From NCBI GenBank assembly GCA_041394185.1, contig JAWKIQ010000002.1, forward strand, positions 682,001-746,000: a DNA stretch of 64,000 bases, written 5' to 3'. The position numbers were made by a program, and so were the translations under genes. Position 1 is the stretch's first letter, and each line of letters starts with the position of its first letter. The DNA comes from Acidimicrobiales bacterium (GTDB lineage: Bacteria; Actinomycetota; Acidimicrobiia; Acidimicrobiales; Poriferisodalaceae). Under the pieces are notes generated by a model. That model was not told the origin of the DNA, did no database searches, and worked only from the letters and a program-made list of their open reading frames with translations. Shown piece after piece: positions 56,099 to 64,000 of this stretch.

Positions 56099-56602
56099 TC
56101 ACTCGGCGACGACGATTGGATCGCCGCGCCACTTCTCGCCCATGTCCTCGTTCAGGATCCGGTCCTGCAACAACACGATGCCCTCGAGCAGCGCCTCGGG
56201 CCGCGGTGGGCAACCGGGCACGTAGACGTCGACGGGGATGATCTGATCGACACCCTTGGTTACCGAGTAGCTGTCCCAGTAGGGGCCGCCGCTGTTGGCA
56301 CAAGAGCCCATCGAGATGACGTACTTGGGCTCGGGCATCTGCTCGTACAGACGCAGAATGACCGGCGCCATCTTGTCGGTGACCGTGCCCGAGATGACGA
56401 CGAGGTCGGCCTGGCGGGGGCTCGCCGGGAACGGGATGACGCCCAGGCGCATGACGTCGTAGCGCGGCGAACCGAACGCAGCACCCATCTCGATGGCGCA
56501 GCAGGCCAGACCCCACTGGTAAACCCACATCGAGCGAGAGCGCCCGAAGTTGAGCAGCTTTTGGATGGGGCCCTTGTTCCAGCCCTTTTCGACTAGGCCC
56601 AT
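56099..56602 (-). CDS. nuoB: NADH-quinone oxidoreductase subunit B, [4Fe-4S] N2 (operon A)
   Basis: Holds cluster N2, the last before quinone. The product has 167 residues. The ligands are the adjacent Cys34-Cys35 (GLACCAIEMGA), Cys101 (ISMGSCANSGGPYWDSY) and Cys131 (YVPGCPPRPEALLEG). The ATG at 56602 lies inside the end of nuoA, a 10-base overlap. A longer frame runs back through nuoA and is not real. Confidence 0.97.
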   Translation of the reverse strand: MGLVEKGWNKGPIQKLLNFGRSRSMWVYQWGLACCAIEMGAAFGSPRYDVMRLGVIPFPASPRQADLVVISGTVTDKMAPVILRLYEQMPEPKYVISMGSCANSGGPYWDSYSVTKGVDQIIPVDVYVPGCPPRPEALLEGIVLLQDRILNEDMGEKWRGDPIVVAE

Positions 56603-56958
56603 CGAAGTACTCCCTTGCGCCATGCGTAGCCGAGGCCGAGGGCCAAGATGGCTATGAAGATCGCCATCTCGACGAGCCCGAACAGGCCGTAATCCTCGAG
56701 GCCGATGGCCCACGGGAAGATGAACACGGCCTCGACGTCGAAGATCACGAACAAGACCGCAAAGACGTAATAACGGATCTGGCTCTGGACCCACTCGCTA
56801 CCCGAGGGATCTACGCCCGATTCGTAGGCGATGAGCTTTTGCCTTGTAGGGCGGGTCGGCCGCAAGAAGCGGGCGAGACCGAGCATGAACGCCACCATGC
56901 CAACGGCAGCAATGCCGAAGAGAGCGACGACTAGGTAGCTACGGACGAGTTCGGACAC
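56593..56958 (-). CDS. nuoA: NADH-quinone oxidoreductase subunit A (operon A)
   Basis: Small membrane subunit (ND3 type) of 121 residues with three helices. KLIAYESGVDPSGSEWVQSQ is the quinone-site loop, with Ser in place of the usual Cys-containing YECG, and FAVLFVIFDVEAVFIFPWAI is the signature. It starts at GTG (56956-56958) without a ribosome binding site, 8 bases after a -10-like TAGCCT, so the transcript may be leaderless. First gene of operon A. Confidence 0.94.
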   Translation of the reverse strand: MSELVRSYLVVALFGIAAVGMVAFMLGLARFLRPTRPTRQKLIAYESGVDPSGSEWVQSQIRYYVFAVLFVIFDVEAVFIFPWAIGLEDYGLFGLVEMAIFIAILALGLGYAWRKGVLRWA

Positions 56959-56966
56959 GGCAGGAG

Positions 56967-56996
56967 AGGCTAGTGATCGTTTTCACGAGCCAGCAA
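56967..56996 (-). promoter_or_regulatory. Candidate promoter of complex I operon A
   Basis: Minus strand TTGCTG (56991-56996), 18 bases, TAGCCT (56967-56972). The expected start point, 56959-56961, falls within 3 bases of the nuoA GTG, so the message would have little or no leader. Confidence 0.5.
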
Positions 56997-57175
56997 ACCC
57001 CTCTTCTCGCCTCTGGTGGGGATGCCGACTCCACCAAGCTACTAGAGGCCAAGGGCCCTACGGAACATTGTGTTCGACAAGGCCCCGACAAAGCTGGTGC
57101 GACGGTGTGGCTTGTACCGAAATTCCGACAGGCGAGCAGCCTCAGACGGCCCGTCTGCCGGAAGAACCCGAGACA
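56997..57175. other. Spacer between the two complex I operons
   Basis: Just after nuoN of operon B the minus strand has the palindrome CAGACGGGCCGTCTG (57143-57157), a short stem that might act as a weak terminator. A 44-codon basic reading begins at the nuoN stop, but I see no family similarity and do not call it a gene. Nothing else is recognised here. Confidence 0.4.
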
Positions 57176-58675
57176 TCAGCCGCCGGCCACCAGCACGGGT
57201 ACGGCGTCGCGGGCGAACTCGATGAGCGAGTCGGGGACGACGCCATAGACCAACGTCACGGCGACGGTGGCGGCCAGGACAAAGGCCGTAGCCGGGCTGA
57301 TCGACAGCACGGGTGCACCGTCGACGTCGGCGTCTCGCATCCACATCGACATCACGATGCGCAGGTACATGAACGCGGTGATGACCGAGGCGACCATGGC
57401 CAGGACGGCCAGCCAGTAGACCTCGTCGGCCACGGCCGACTTGATGACCAGGAACTTGGCCACGAAACCGGCTGTGAAGGGCACACCGGCCTGTGCCAGC
57501 AAGAACACGGTGAACGCGCCGGCCAACCAGGCGCGACGTTTGGCGAGCCCCTCGTAGCGCTCGATGGGATGCCCACCGTCCCAGCCGAGAACGCTGACGA
57601 CGGCAAAGCTGCCGATGACCATGAACGTGTAAACGAACAGATAGAACAGCGCAGACGACATGCCCTCGGCAGTGGCGGTCTGGACACCCACCAACACGTA
57701 GCCCGCGTGACCCACCGACGAGAAGGCAAGCATACGTTTGACGTCGTTTTGCGAGATCGCCATCACTGCGCCGACGATGATCGATATTGCGGACAGAACG
57801 GCCAGCGGGATGGCCCAATCGCCGTCGTTGGCGCCCATGGCCACGACGATGACCCTCAGAAGGGCGGCGAAGGCGGCGGCCTTGGCGACCGAGGCCATGA
57901 AGCCAGACACCGGGCTGGCCGATCCCTCGTAGACATCGGGAGCCCAGAAGTGGAACGGTGCGGCCGCGATCTTGAAGGCGAAGCCCACCAGCAACAGGGC
58001 TATACCGACGACCAAGAGCTCGTTCGGCGAGATGAGGTTGCCTAGCGTGCTGGTGGCATCGCGCACGACGACCAGGTTGGTCGAGCCGGTCGAGCCATAG
58101 ACCAGGGCTATGCCGTACAGCAGGAATGCGCTGGAGAACGCTCCCAACACGAAGTACTTCATGGCAGCTTCGCGGCCCTGTGGCCTGCGGAACTGCATGG
58201 CCGCCAACACATAGAGACCGATCGACAACGACTCGAGGCCGATGAACATGACCACCAGGTCGTTGGCCGAGGCCATGACGATGGCACCGGTGGATGCACT
58301 GAGCAACAGGGCGTGGAACTCGGGTGCGGCCATGTGCTCGCGCCGGAGATACGAGTCGCCGACGAGAGCGGTCGCGATCAGGCCCAACGACACCAAGACC
58401 GTGAAGAACAGCGAGAACCCGTCTACGCCTATGGCTCCGGCGACTGTGGAATAGGCGCCCTCGTCGCGCACGTCGTTCCACAACACCATGGCCACGATGA
58501 CCGAAGCCACACCGGCGATGACGGTGAGCCCGGTCGAGAACCATCCGGGAACGGGTCGGGCCGACAGGGCTGTGATCAGCATGATCAACAGCGCCGCACC
58601 CACGAGGATGATCTGGGGCGCCAGGGCGAACCAGTCGACCGAGGGGGCATCGAATGTGCTGAGTTGGGCGAACAT
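57176..58675 (-). CDS. nuoN: NADH-quinone oxidoreductase subunit N (complex I operon B)
   Basis: Antiporter-like subunit of 499 residues and about 14 helices. AAAPFHFWAPDVYEGSASPV is the group signature (Phe in place of the Thr seen in copy A), with DVKRMLAFSSVGHAGYVLVG after. ATG at 58675 overlaps the nuoM stop by one base. It is the last recognisable gene of operon B. Confidence 0.95.
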   Translation of the reverse strand: MFAQLSTFDAPSVDWFALAPQIILVGAALLIMLITALSARPVPGWFSTGLTVIAGVASVIVAMVLWNDVRDEGAYSTVAGAIGVDGFSLFFTVLVSLGLIATALVGDSYLRREHMAAPEFHALLLSASTGAIVMASANDLVVMFIGLESLSIGLYVLAAMQFRRPQGREAAMKYFVLGAFSSAFLLYGIALVYGSTGSTNLVVVRDATSTLGNLISPNELLVVGIALLLVGFAFKIAAAPFHFWAPDVYEGSASPVSGFMASVAKAAAFAALLRVIVVAMGANDGDWAIPLAVLSAISIIVGAVMAISQNDVKRMLAFSSVGHAGYVLVGVQTATAEGMSSALFYLFVYTFMVIGSFAVVSVLGWDGGHPIERYEGLAKRRAWLAGAFTVFLLAQAGVPFTAGFVAKFLVIKSAVADEVYWLAVLAMVASVITAFMYLRIVMSMWMRDADVDGAPVLSISPATAFVLAATVAVTLVYGVVPDSLIEFARDAVPVLVAGG

Positions 58676-60291
58676 CAGTGACCCTCCTCCTCGGACTCGG
58701 TGCCGGCGTGATCTGAGTCGTCGGAGTGCTCACCGTCGGCGGGCACCACGACCACTTCTTCGGGCCGCTCGTAGTCGGTGTAGGTCTCGAGGTGTGTCAC
58801 GAGAACGTCGACGCTGGGCTCGATGCGCTCGAGCAGGAGCTGCGGGTAGACACCCAGGAAGACCATGGCCGCGATGAACGGCACCATCAGCAGGGCCTCG
58901 CCCTTCTTGAGTTCGGGCGTTTCCATGTCGGCGTCTGTGGGTTCACCGTGGAACACCCGCTGATAGGCCCACAGCAGGTACAGGGCAGCGAGGATCACGC
59001 CGGCAGCAGCCACGACGGTCCACCAACGACGCGTCTCGAACGAACCGATGAGGATCAAGAACTCGCCCGCGAAGCCGTTCAGGCCCGGCAGGCCCACCGA
59101 CGACAGCATCGAAACCGTGAAGACACCGGCCAACACAGGTGCGGCCTTCTGGATGCCCGAGAGCTCGTCGATGGCGCGGGTCTTGCGCCGCTCGTAGATC
59201 ATGCCTACCAGGATGAACAGGGCGCCGGTGCTGATGCCGTGGTTGACCATCTGCAGCACGCCACCCGAAATGCCCTGGGTGGTGAACGCAAACGTGCCGA
59301 GCACGATGAAGCCCATGTGGGCCACCGAGGAGTAGGCGACCAGTCGCTTGAGATCGCCTTGGACGGTGGCGACTATGGCTCCGTAGATGATCCCGATCAC
59401 ACCCAACGTCACCAGCAGCGGGGCGAAATAGACCGAAGCCTCCGGGAACAGATACAGCCCGAAGCGCAACAGGCCGTAGGTGCCCAGCTTCAGCATGACG
59501 GCAGCCAGGATGACAGAGCCACCCGTGGGCGCCTGGGTGTGAGCATCGGGTAGCCAGGTGTGGATCGGCGCAACCGGAACCTTGATGGCAAACGCCAGGG
59601 CGAAGGCCAGGAACAGCCAGCGGGCGGTGTTGACCCCCAACGCCTGACGCTCGGCAAGGGCGACCAGATCGAAGGTGAGCCCGCCGTGGTCGGCCGACAG
59701 CGACACCAGGGTCAACATCGCCACCAGCATCAGCGCCGAGCCGAACATGGTGTAGAGGAAGAACTTGGTGGCGGCGTACTTGCGGTCGGCGTAACCCCAG
59801 CCTGCAATCAACATGTACATCGGGACCAGAACGATCTCGAAGAAGATGAAGAACATGAACAGGTCGAGGGCCAAGAACGCGCCGAACGAGCCCGCCTGAA
59901 GCATCAACATCCACGCGGTGTAGGGCTTCTCGTCGCCGTGAGGGTCGATGCCGGCCAACACGATCGGGAAGATCAGACCCGTCAACACCACCAGCCACAA
60001 CGAGATGCCATCGACGCCCAGGTGCCACGAGATGCCCAGCGAAGGAATCCACTCGCGAATCGACTCGAACTGGAAGCCCCCGGCATGGGTGTCGAACTTC
60101 ACCGCCAGATAGATCGACAGCGCACCGGCGGCCGCCGAGAACAACACGCCGATCTGGCGATGTACTCCAGGCAGGTTCTTGGGCAGGAGGGTTATCAACG
60201 CCGCCCCGACCGCTGGTGTGAGTATCAGCCACGTCAGCACAGGCATTGAGGCGCCTGTGGATGATGCGAGCATGGACATCTGCGACATCAC
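58675..60291 (-). CDS. nuoM: NADH-quinone oxidoreductase subunit M (operon B)
   Basis: Antiporter-like subunit (ND4 type) of 538 residues. Motifs are APIHTWLPDAHTQAPTGGSV, LKRLVAYSSVAHMGFIVLGT and LFMFFIFFEIVLVPMYMLIA. The C-terminus is an acidic, His-containing tail (DSDHAGTESEEEGH). Its first ATG overlaps the nuoL stop in ATGA. A second ATG follows immediately. Confidence 0.95.
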   Translation of the reverse strand: MMSQMSMLASSTGASMPVLTWLILTPAVGAALITLLPKNLPGVHRQIGVLFSAAAGALSIYLAVKFDTHAGGFQFESIREWIPSLGISWHLGVDGISLWLVVLTGLIFPIVLAGIDPHGDEKPYTAWMLMLQAGSFGAFLALDLFMFFIFFEIVLVPMYMLIAGWGYADRKYAATKFFLYTMFGSALMLVAMLTLVSLSADHGGLTFDLVALAERQALGVNTARWLFLAFALAFAIKVPVAPIHTWLPDAHTQAPTGGSVILAAVMLKLGTYGLLRFGLYLFPEASVYFAPLLVTLGVIGIIYGAIVATVQGDLKRLVAYSSVAHMGFIVLGTFAFTTQGISGGVLQMVNHGISTGALFILVGMIYERRKTRAIDELSGIQKAAPVLAGVFTVSMLSSVGLPGLNGFAGEFLILIGSFETRRWWTVVAAAGVILAALYLLWAYQRVFHGEPTDADMETPELKKGEALLMVPFIAAMVFLGVYPQLLLERIEPSVDVLVTHLETYTDYERPEEVVVVPADGEHSDDSDHAGTESEEEGH

Positions 60292-62168
60292 ACCGCCCCT
60301 GTCATGAGCCAGATGACCAGGGCGAGGGCGCCCAGCGCGATACCAATCGCGTACTGGCGCACGTAGCCGCTCTGGGCCGGCTGGATGAATCGTCCGACCG
60401 TCTGCACAACACGCCCGGCGCCGTTGACCGCGCCGTCGACGACGTTGCGATCAAAAGCGGCCAAGAGGTCGAAGCCTTTTTGGCCAGGGCCGCCGACGAC
60501 CTTGGCGTAGGTGGCGTCCACATACATGGCGTTCTCGAGGAACTTGGGCTCGAGCTTGTCGGTGTTGACCTTGTGTTGCAGCCAGGCCCGGGCTGCAAAG
60601 GCGATGCCGATGAGGCCGGCGACGACCGACACCACCGCCAGGCCGACCTTGGTGCCGGTGGACGAGGTGAAGTGGTGCAGGTGGCCGTGTTCGAAGACCG
60701 GCTCGAGGAAGTGCTCGAGCACCAGCCAGTCTTTGACCAGAGGCAGGTTCAGCGCACCGCCGGCGACCGCAGCCACGGACAGCACGGCAAGCGGGGTCCA
60801 CATCGTCCAAGGCGACTCGTGTGGATGTACGGCGTGATCGCCCTCATCGGACCAGCGTGCCTTGCCGAAGAACACCAGGAACACCTGGCGGCTCATGTAA
60901 TAGGCGGTGAGCAGCGCTGTGACCAGGCCGACGGCCCACAGCACCGGCGACTTCTCCCACGCTGCGAGCAAGATCTCGTCCTTTGACCAGAATCCGCTGA
61001 ACGGTGGCACACCGGCGATGGCCAGCCAGCCGACGATGAAGGTGCCCGCCGTGATGGGCATGAGGGCGCGCAACGCGCCCATCTTGCGCATGTCCTGCTC
61101 GTCGTGCATCCCGTGGATGACCGATCCCGATCCGAGGAACAGGAGGGCCTTGAAGAACGCGTGGGTGATGACGTGGAAGATCGCTGCCACATAGGCGCCC
61201 GAGCCGATGGCCAGGAACATGTAGCCGAGCTGGCTGACCGTCGAGTAGGCCAGCACCTTCTTGATGTCGTGCTGGGCCACAGCGGACAGCGCCGCGAACA
61301 GCGCCGTTGCGGCACCGACGATTGCGACGACGGTGAGGGCGTCATCGGTGAGTACCGGGTTGAGGCGCACCAACAGGTAGACGCCGGAGGTGACCATGGT
61401 GGCCGCGTGGATCAGCGCCGAAACCGGCGTGGGGCCTTCCATGGCGTCGGGAAGCCACACATACAAAGGCAGCTGGGCCGACTTGCCGGCTGCGGCCACG
61501 AGGAACAGCAGCGAAACGGCAGTGGCCGTGGTGCTCGACAGCTCGTGGGCCGCCGGGCCGATCTCGGCGTAGGTGACGGTGCCGATGGTGGTCCAAAGCA
61601 GGAACGTTCCCACCATGAAGCCCCAGTCGCCGACGCGGTTGGTGACGAAGGCCTTCTTGCCCGCAACCGCCGCAGACTCGCGGGTGTGCCAGAACGAGAT
61701 CAGGAAGTACGAGCACGCGCCCACACCCTCCCAGCCCAGGAAGGTGACGATGAGGTTGTTCCCGAATACCAACATCAGCATCGAGAACAAGAACAGGTTG
61801 AGGTACACGAAGAACTTCGAGAACTTCTCGTCTCCGTGCATGTAGCCGATCGAATAGAGGTGGATCAGGCTGCCGACGCCGGTGATGAACAGCGCCATCG
61901 TGATCGACAGCGGGTCGACGAGGAAACCGGCCTCGACGTTGAGCGAGCCGACGGGAAGCCAGTCGAACAAGACCTGCTCGAACTGGCGGCTGTGACCGTC
62001 TTCGCCGAGCAGGCCGACGAACACCACCACCGTGGCCAGGAACGAGCCGGCCGCGGCTGCTGTGGCCAGCCAACCCGCCAGGGGTTCGCCCAGCCGACGG
62101 CCAAATACGACCAGGGTGAGGAATCCGGCGAGTGGCAGCGCCGGAACGAGCCAGATGAGTTCGAGCAC
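60288..62168 (-). CDS. nuoL: NADH-quinone oxidoreductase subunit L (operon B)
   Basis: Antiporter-like subunit (ND5 type) of 626 residues, the usual length and without the His-rich loops of copy A. Motifs are GWEGVGACSYFLISFWHTRE, QLPLYVWLPDAMEGPTPVSA and KKVLAYSTVSQLGYMFLAIG. It starts 4 bases after nuoK. Confidence 0.96.
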   Translation of the reverse strand: MLELIWLVPALPLAGFLTLVVFGRRLGEPLAGWLATAAAAGSFLATVVVFVGLLGEDGHSRQFEQVLFDWLPVGSLNVEAGFLVDPLSITMALFITGVGSLIHLYSIGYMHGDEKFSKFFVYLNLFLFSMLMLVFGNNLIVTFLGWEGVGACSYFLISFWHTRESAAVAGKKAFVTNRVGDWGFMVGTFLLWTTIGTVTYAEIGPAAHELSSTTATAVSLLFLVAAAGKSAQLPLYVWLPDAMEGPTPVSALIHAATMVTSGVYLLVRLNPVLTDDALTVVAIVGAATALFAALSAVAQHDIKKVLAYSTVSQLGYMFLAIGSGAYVAAIFHVITHAFFKALLFLGSGSVIHGMHDEQDMRKMGALRALMPITAGTFIVGWLAIAGVPPFSGFWSKDEILLAAWEKSPVLWAVGLVTALLTAYYMSRQVFLVFFGKARWSDEGDHAVHPHESPWTMWTPLAVLSVAAVAGGALNLPLVKDWLVLEHFLEPVFEHGHLHHFTSSTGTKVGLAVVSVVAGLIGIAFAARAWLQHKVNTDKLEPKFLENAMYVDATYAKVVGGPGQKGFDLLAAFDRNVVDGAVNGAGRVVQTVGRFIQPAQSGYVRQYAIGIALGALALVIWLMTGAV

Positions 62169-62172
62169 TCCC

Positions 62173-62478
62173 CTACCCCTTCATCAGGTTCAGATCGTCG
62201 GCCGTAGCGCCGGGTTGGCGGCGCAAGATGGCCACCACCAGCCCCAAGCCAACCACGACCTCGGCCGCGGCTATGACCAGGACGAAGAACACCACGGTTT
62301 GCCCCGCTACGTCGTTCAGCATTCGAGAGAAGGCGACGAACGACAGGTTGATGCCGTTCAGCATCAGCTCTACGCACATCAGCATCACCAGCGGGTTGCG
62401 GCGTATCAGCAGGCCCACACCACCAATGATGAAAAGCAGCGCCCCGAGGACGAGGTACCAGTTACTCGTGACCTCCAT
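62173..62478 (-). CDS. nuoK: NADH-quinone oxidoreductase subunit K (operon B)
   Basis: Membrane subunit of 101 residues with three helices. The key glutamates are Glu37 (CVELMLNGINLSF) and Glu73 (IAAAEVVVGLGL). It overlaps the nuoJ stop by one base. Sequence differs widely from the operon A copy, arguing for old divergence and not recent duplication. Confidence 0.96.
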   Translation of the reverse strand: MEVTSNWYLVLGALLFIIGGVGLLIRRNPLVMLMCVELMLNGINLSFVAFSRMLNDVAGQTVVFFVLVIAAAEVVVGLGLVVAILRRQPGATADDLNLMKG

Positions 62479-63026
62479 CAGGACTCACCTCCAGAGGGTT
62501 CCTCGAGTTCGGGCCGCGGCTTGCGAGACAAGATCACGGCGCCTATCACCGCCACGATCAGCAGGACGGAGGTCAGCTCGAAGGCGAACACGTACTGGTC
62601 GAACAGCGAATAGGCCAGTTGCTTGACGTCGGCGACATCTTCGGAGATGGCGGTTCCGGCGGCGACCGGCGAGATCGGGTCGAGCTCGCGCACGATCAGG
62701 AAACCCAGCACCCCCAGCCCCGCGAGCGCGAACAGGCCGGCGGCGTATTTCTGTGTGGGCATGACCTGTAGCTCGAGCTTGGTCTCGATGTCGACGCCCA
62801 ACAACATGATGACGAACAGGAACATCACCACGATGGCACCGGCGTAGACGATGACCTGCACCGCGGCCAGAAAGTGCGCCTCCTGGGCCACGAAGTGCAC
62901 GGCAATTCCGAACAAGGTCATGACGAGCATCAGCGCCGAGTGCACCGGGTTCTTGGCCAAGATGACGCCGACGGCGCCAACCAGGCAGATCGCGGCGGCG
63001 ACGATGAAAACGATGAGGTCGATCAT
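62478..63026 (-). CDS. nuoJ: NADH-quinone oxidoreductase subunit J (operon B)
   Basis: Membrane subunit (ND6 type) of 182 residues. KNPVHSALMLVMTLFGIAVH and HFLAAVQVIVYAGAIVVMFL are the signature region, and the C-terminus is a short charged tail. Its ATG overlaps the nuoI stop in ATGA. Confidence 0.95.
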   Translation of the reverse strand: MIDLIVFIVAAAICLVGAVGVILAKNPVHSALMLVMTLFGIAVHFVAQEAHFLAAVQVIVYAGAIVVMFLFVIMLLGVDIETKLELQVMPTQKYAAGLFALAGLGVLGFLIVRELDPISPVAAGTAISEDVADVKQLAYSLFDQYVFAFELTSVLLIVAVIGAVILSRKPRPELEEPSGGES

Positions 63027-63646
63027 TGGTGGCCCTTCGACTCGCCTGCCGACGCTGACTGGCCGGCCTCAGGAGCCCTGACGCCTGCACCCAGGTCGCC
63101 GCTCCAGCCCACGACACCCTCGTAGCTGGCACGTCCCGAAGGCGATGTCGCCCTCAGCCAGCCAGACAGGTTGTCGCCGTCACCGTCGTGCCAAAGCTCC
63201 CACGGCTGGCGCTTGGGCTGGCCGTTGTCGTCTACGACCAGTTCGGCCTTTGTGTAGATGGCGTCGGCGCGGTTGGTGAAGGAGAACTCGAACAGCTTGG
63301 ACTCGGTGATGGCGCCGGTTGGACACGCCTCTACGCACAGGTCGCAGTGGATACAGCGCAGGTAGTTGATCTCGTAGACGTATCCGTAGCGTTCGCCGGG
63401 CGAGACCGGGTCGTCGATGGGGTTGTCGGCGCCTCGTACGTAGATGCACTTGGCAGGACACACACCGGCGCAGAGTTCGCAACCGATGCACTTCTCCATG
63501 CCGTCCTCGTAGCGGTTGAGGACATGGCGGCCGTGAAAGCGCGTTGGCTTGGGCCGCTTCTCTTTCGGGTATTCGGTGGTGACGCGCTCTTCGAAGAGGC
63601 GGTCGAAGGTGACCTTGAAACCCCTGACGTAGTCGAGCATGCCCAT
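63023..63646 (-). CDS. nuoI: NADH-quinone oxidoreductase subunit I, 2[4Fe-4S] (operon B)
   Basis: Iron-sulfur subunit of 207 residues. The motifs are EKCIGCELCAGVCPAKCIYV and RCIHCDLCVEACPTGAIT. The C-terminal 60 residues extend the protein relative to copy A (GWLRATSPSGRASYEGVVGW). It starts 2 bases after nuoH. Confidence 0.96.
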   Translation of the reverse strand: MGMLDYVRGFKVTFDRLFEERVTTEYPKEKRPKPTRFHGRHVLNRYEDGMEKCIGCELCAGVCPAKCIYVRGADNPIDDPVSPGERYGYVYEINYLRCIHCDLCVEACPTGAITESKLFEFSFTNRADAIYTKAELVVDDNGQPKRQPWELWHDGDGDNLSGWLRATSPSGRASYEGVVGWSGDLGAGVRAPEAGQSASAGESKGHQ

Positions 63647-63648
63647 GA

Positions 63649-64000
63649 TCAGCCTCCGACCTCGTCTTTGACAGCGTTGTCGCGTTCGTAAGCCCGGTCA
63701 CCGGCGGCGAATGCTGCTGTCAGCAGCGCCGTTGCACCCACCGCCAAGATGACGCCCACGACGATTGCGACAACGGCGTCGATGTTGCCCTCTTGCTGCT
63801 GCAGGATCGCCGCCCGGACGAGCAGCCACCCGAGCATCATCGGGATCAGCACTTTCCAGCCAAGGTGCATGAGCTGGTCGTAGCGCAGCCGGGGAAGGGT
63901 GGCGCGGAACCAGACGAACACGAACAGGAACACCAGCACCTTGGCGAAGAACCAGACGGTGGGCCACAACCAATCGAGCCCGAAGAAGATCGGGCCGGCG
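63649..64000 (-). CDS. nuoH: NADH-quinone oxidoreductase subunit H (operon B), cut by window edge
   Basis: C-terminal part of the ND1-type subunit. The visible frame runs from the window edge (GPIFFGLDWLWPTVWFFAKV) through FVWFRATLPRLRYDQLMHLG, the conserved C-terminal signature, to a stop at 63649. About 116 residues are seen. The genes upstream of it, where nuoG, nuoF and nuoE are expected, lie outside the window. Confidence 0.94.
   Translation of the reverse strand, partial: AGPIFFGLDWLWPTVWFFAKVLVFLFVFVWFRATLPRLRYDQLMHLGWKVLIPMMLGWLLVRAAILQQQEGNIDAVVAIVVGVILAVGATALLTAAFAAGDRAYERDNAVKDEVGG

Noticed and set aside
57042..57176. A 44-codon basic reading following nuoN of operon B
   Set aside because: It starts at the nuoN stop (TGATG), but it has no family similarity, no ribosome binding site that I can see and contains a palindrome that looks like a terminator.

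Overview
This window is chromosomal DNA of a high-GC actinobacterium. The protein sequences (long acidic N-terminus on NusG, long Ala/Pro-rich tail on S3, polyphosphate glucokinase, zinc-type S14, zinc-free S4) fit Actinomycetota. A member of the class Acidimicrobiia (Ilumatobacter-like) is my best guess, but that is inference from protein style and not a placement.

Positions 1-34,800 form one very large translation and transcription block, almost all on the minus strand. Reading in the direction of transcription (right to left) it holds tRNA-Trp, secE, nusG, rplK, rplA, an L10 leader, rplJ, rplL and a terminator; then rpoB, rpoC and a small lipoprotein; then rpsL, rpsG, fusA, tuf copy 1, rpsJ and a terminator; then the S10/spc block from rplC to secY and adk; then infA, rpmJ, rpsM, rpsK, rpsD, rpoA, rplQ and truA; then rplM, rpsI and the start of glmM. 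Candidate promoters of one repeated design (TTGNNN, about 17 bases, TANNNT) sit at the head of most of these units. The S10 operon is split: rpsJ belongs to the str unit, and rplC has its own terminator-promoter-leader region.

Positions 34,800-45,500 are mixed. They hold an ECF sigma factor and its zinc-finger anti-sigma partner, a second tuf gene behind tRNA-Thr and tRNA-Met, a GNAT acetyltransferase, tRNA-Tyr, a YajQ-like protein, a Ser/Thr-rich lipoprotein, an acs-HAD phosphatase-htpX operon, polyphosphate glucokinase and a photolyase.

Positions 45,500-64,000 hold two respiratory complex I operons in tandem on the minus strand. Operon A (nuoA-B-C-D-H-I-J-K-L-M-N) lacks the NADH-input genes nuoE, nuoF and nuoG and ends with a MidA/NDUFAF7-like methyltransferase gene. 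Operon B is seen from nuoN back to a partial nuoH and runs off the right edge, so whether it carries nuoEFG cannot be seen.

The most unusual signals are: two tuf genes almost identical to each other with nearly every codon ending in G or T, unlike every neighbour; ribosomal protein L22 fused to a long acidic linker and a small 'sunset'-like domain; an infA gene that appears to start with CTG; complex I operon A without its NADH module but with an assembly methyltransferase; and an L10 leader that can hide the rplJ ribosome binding site.
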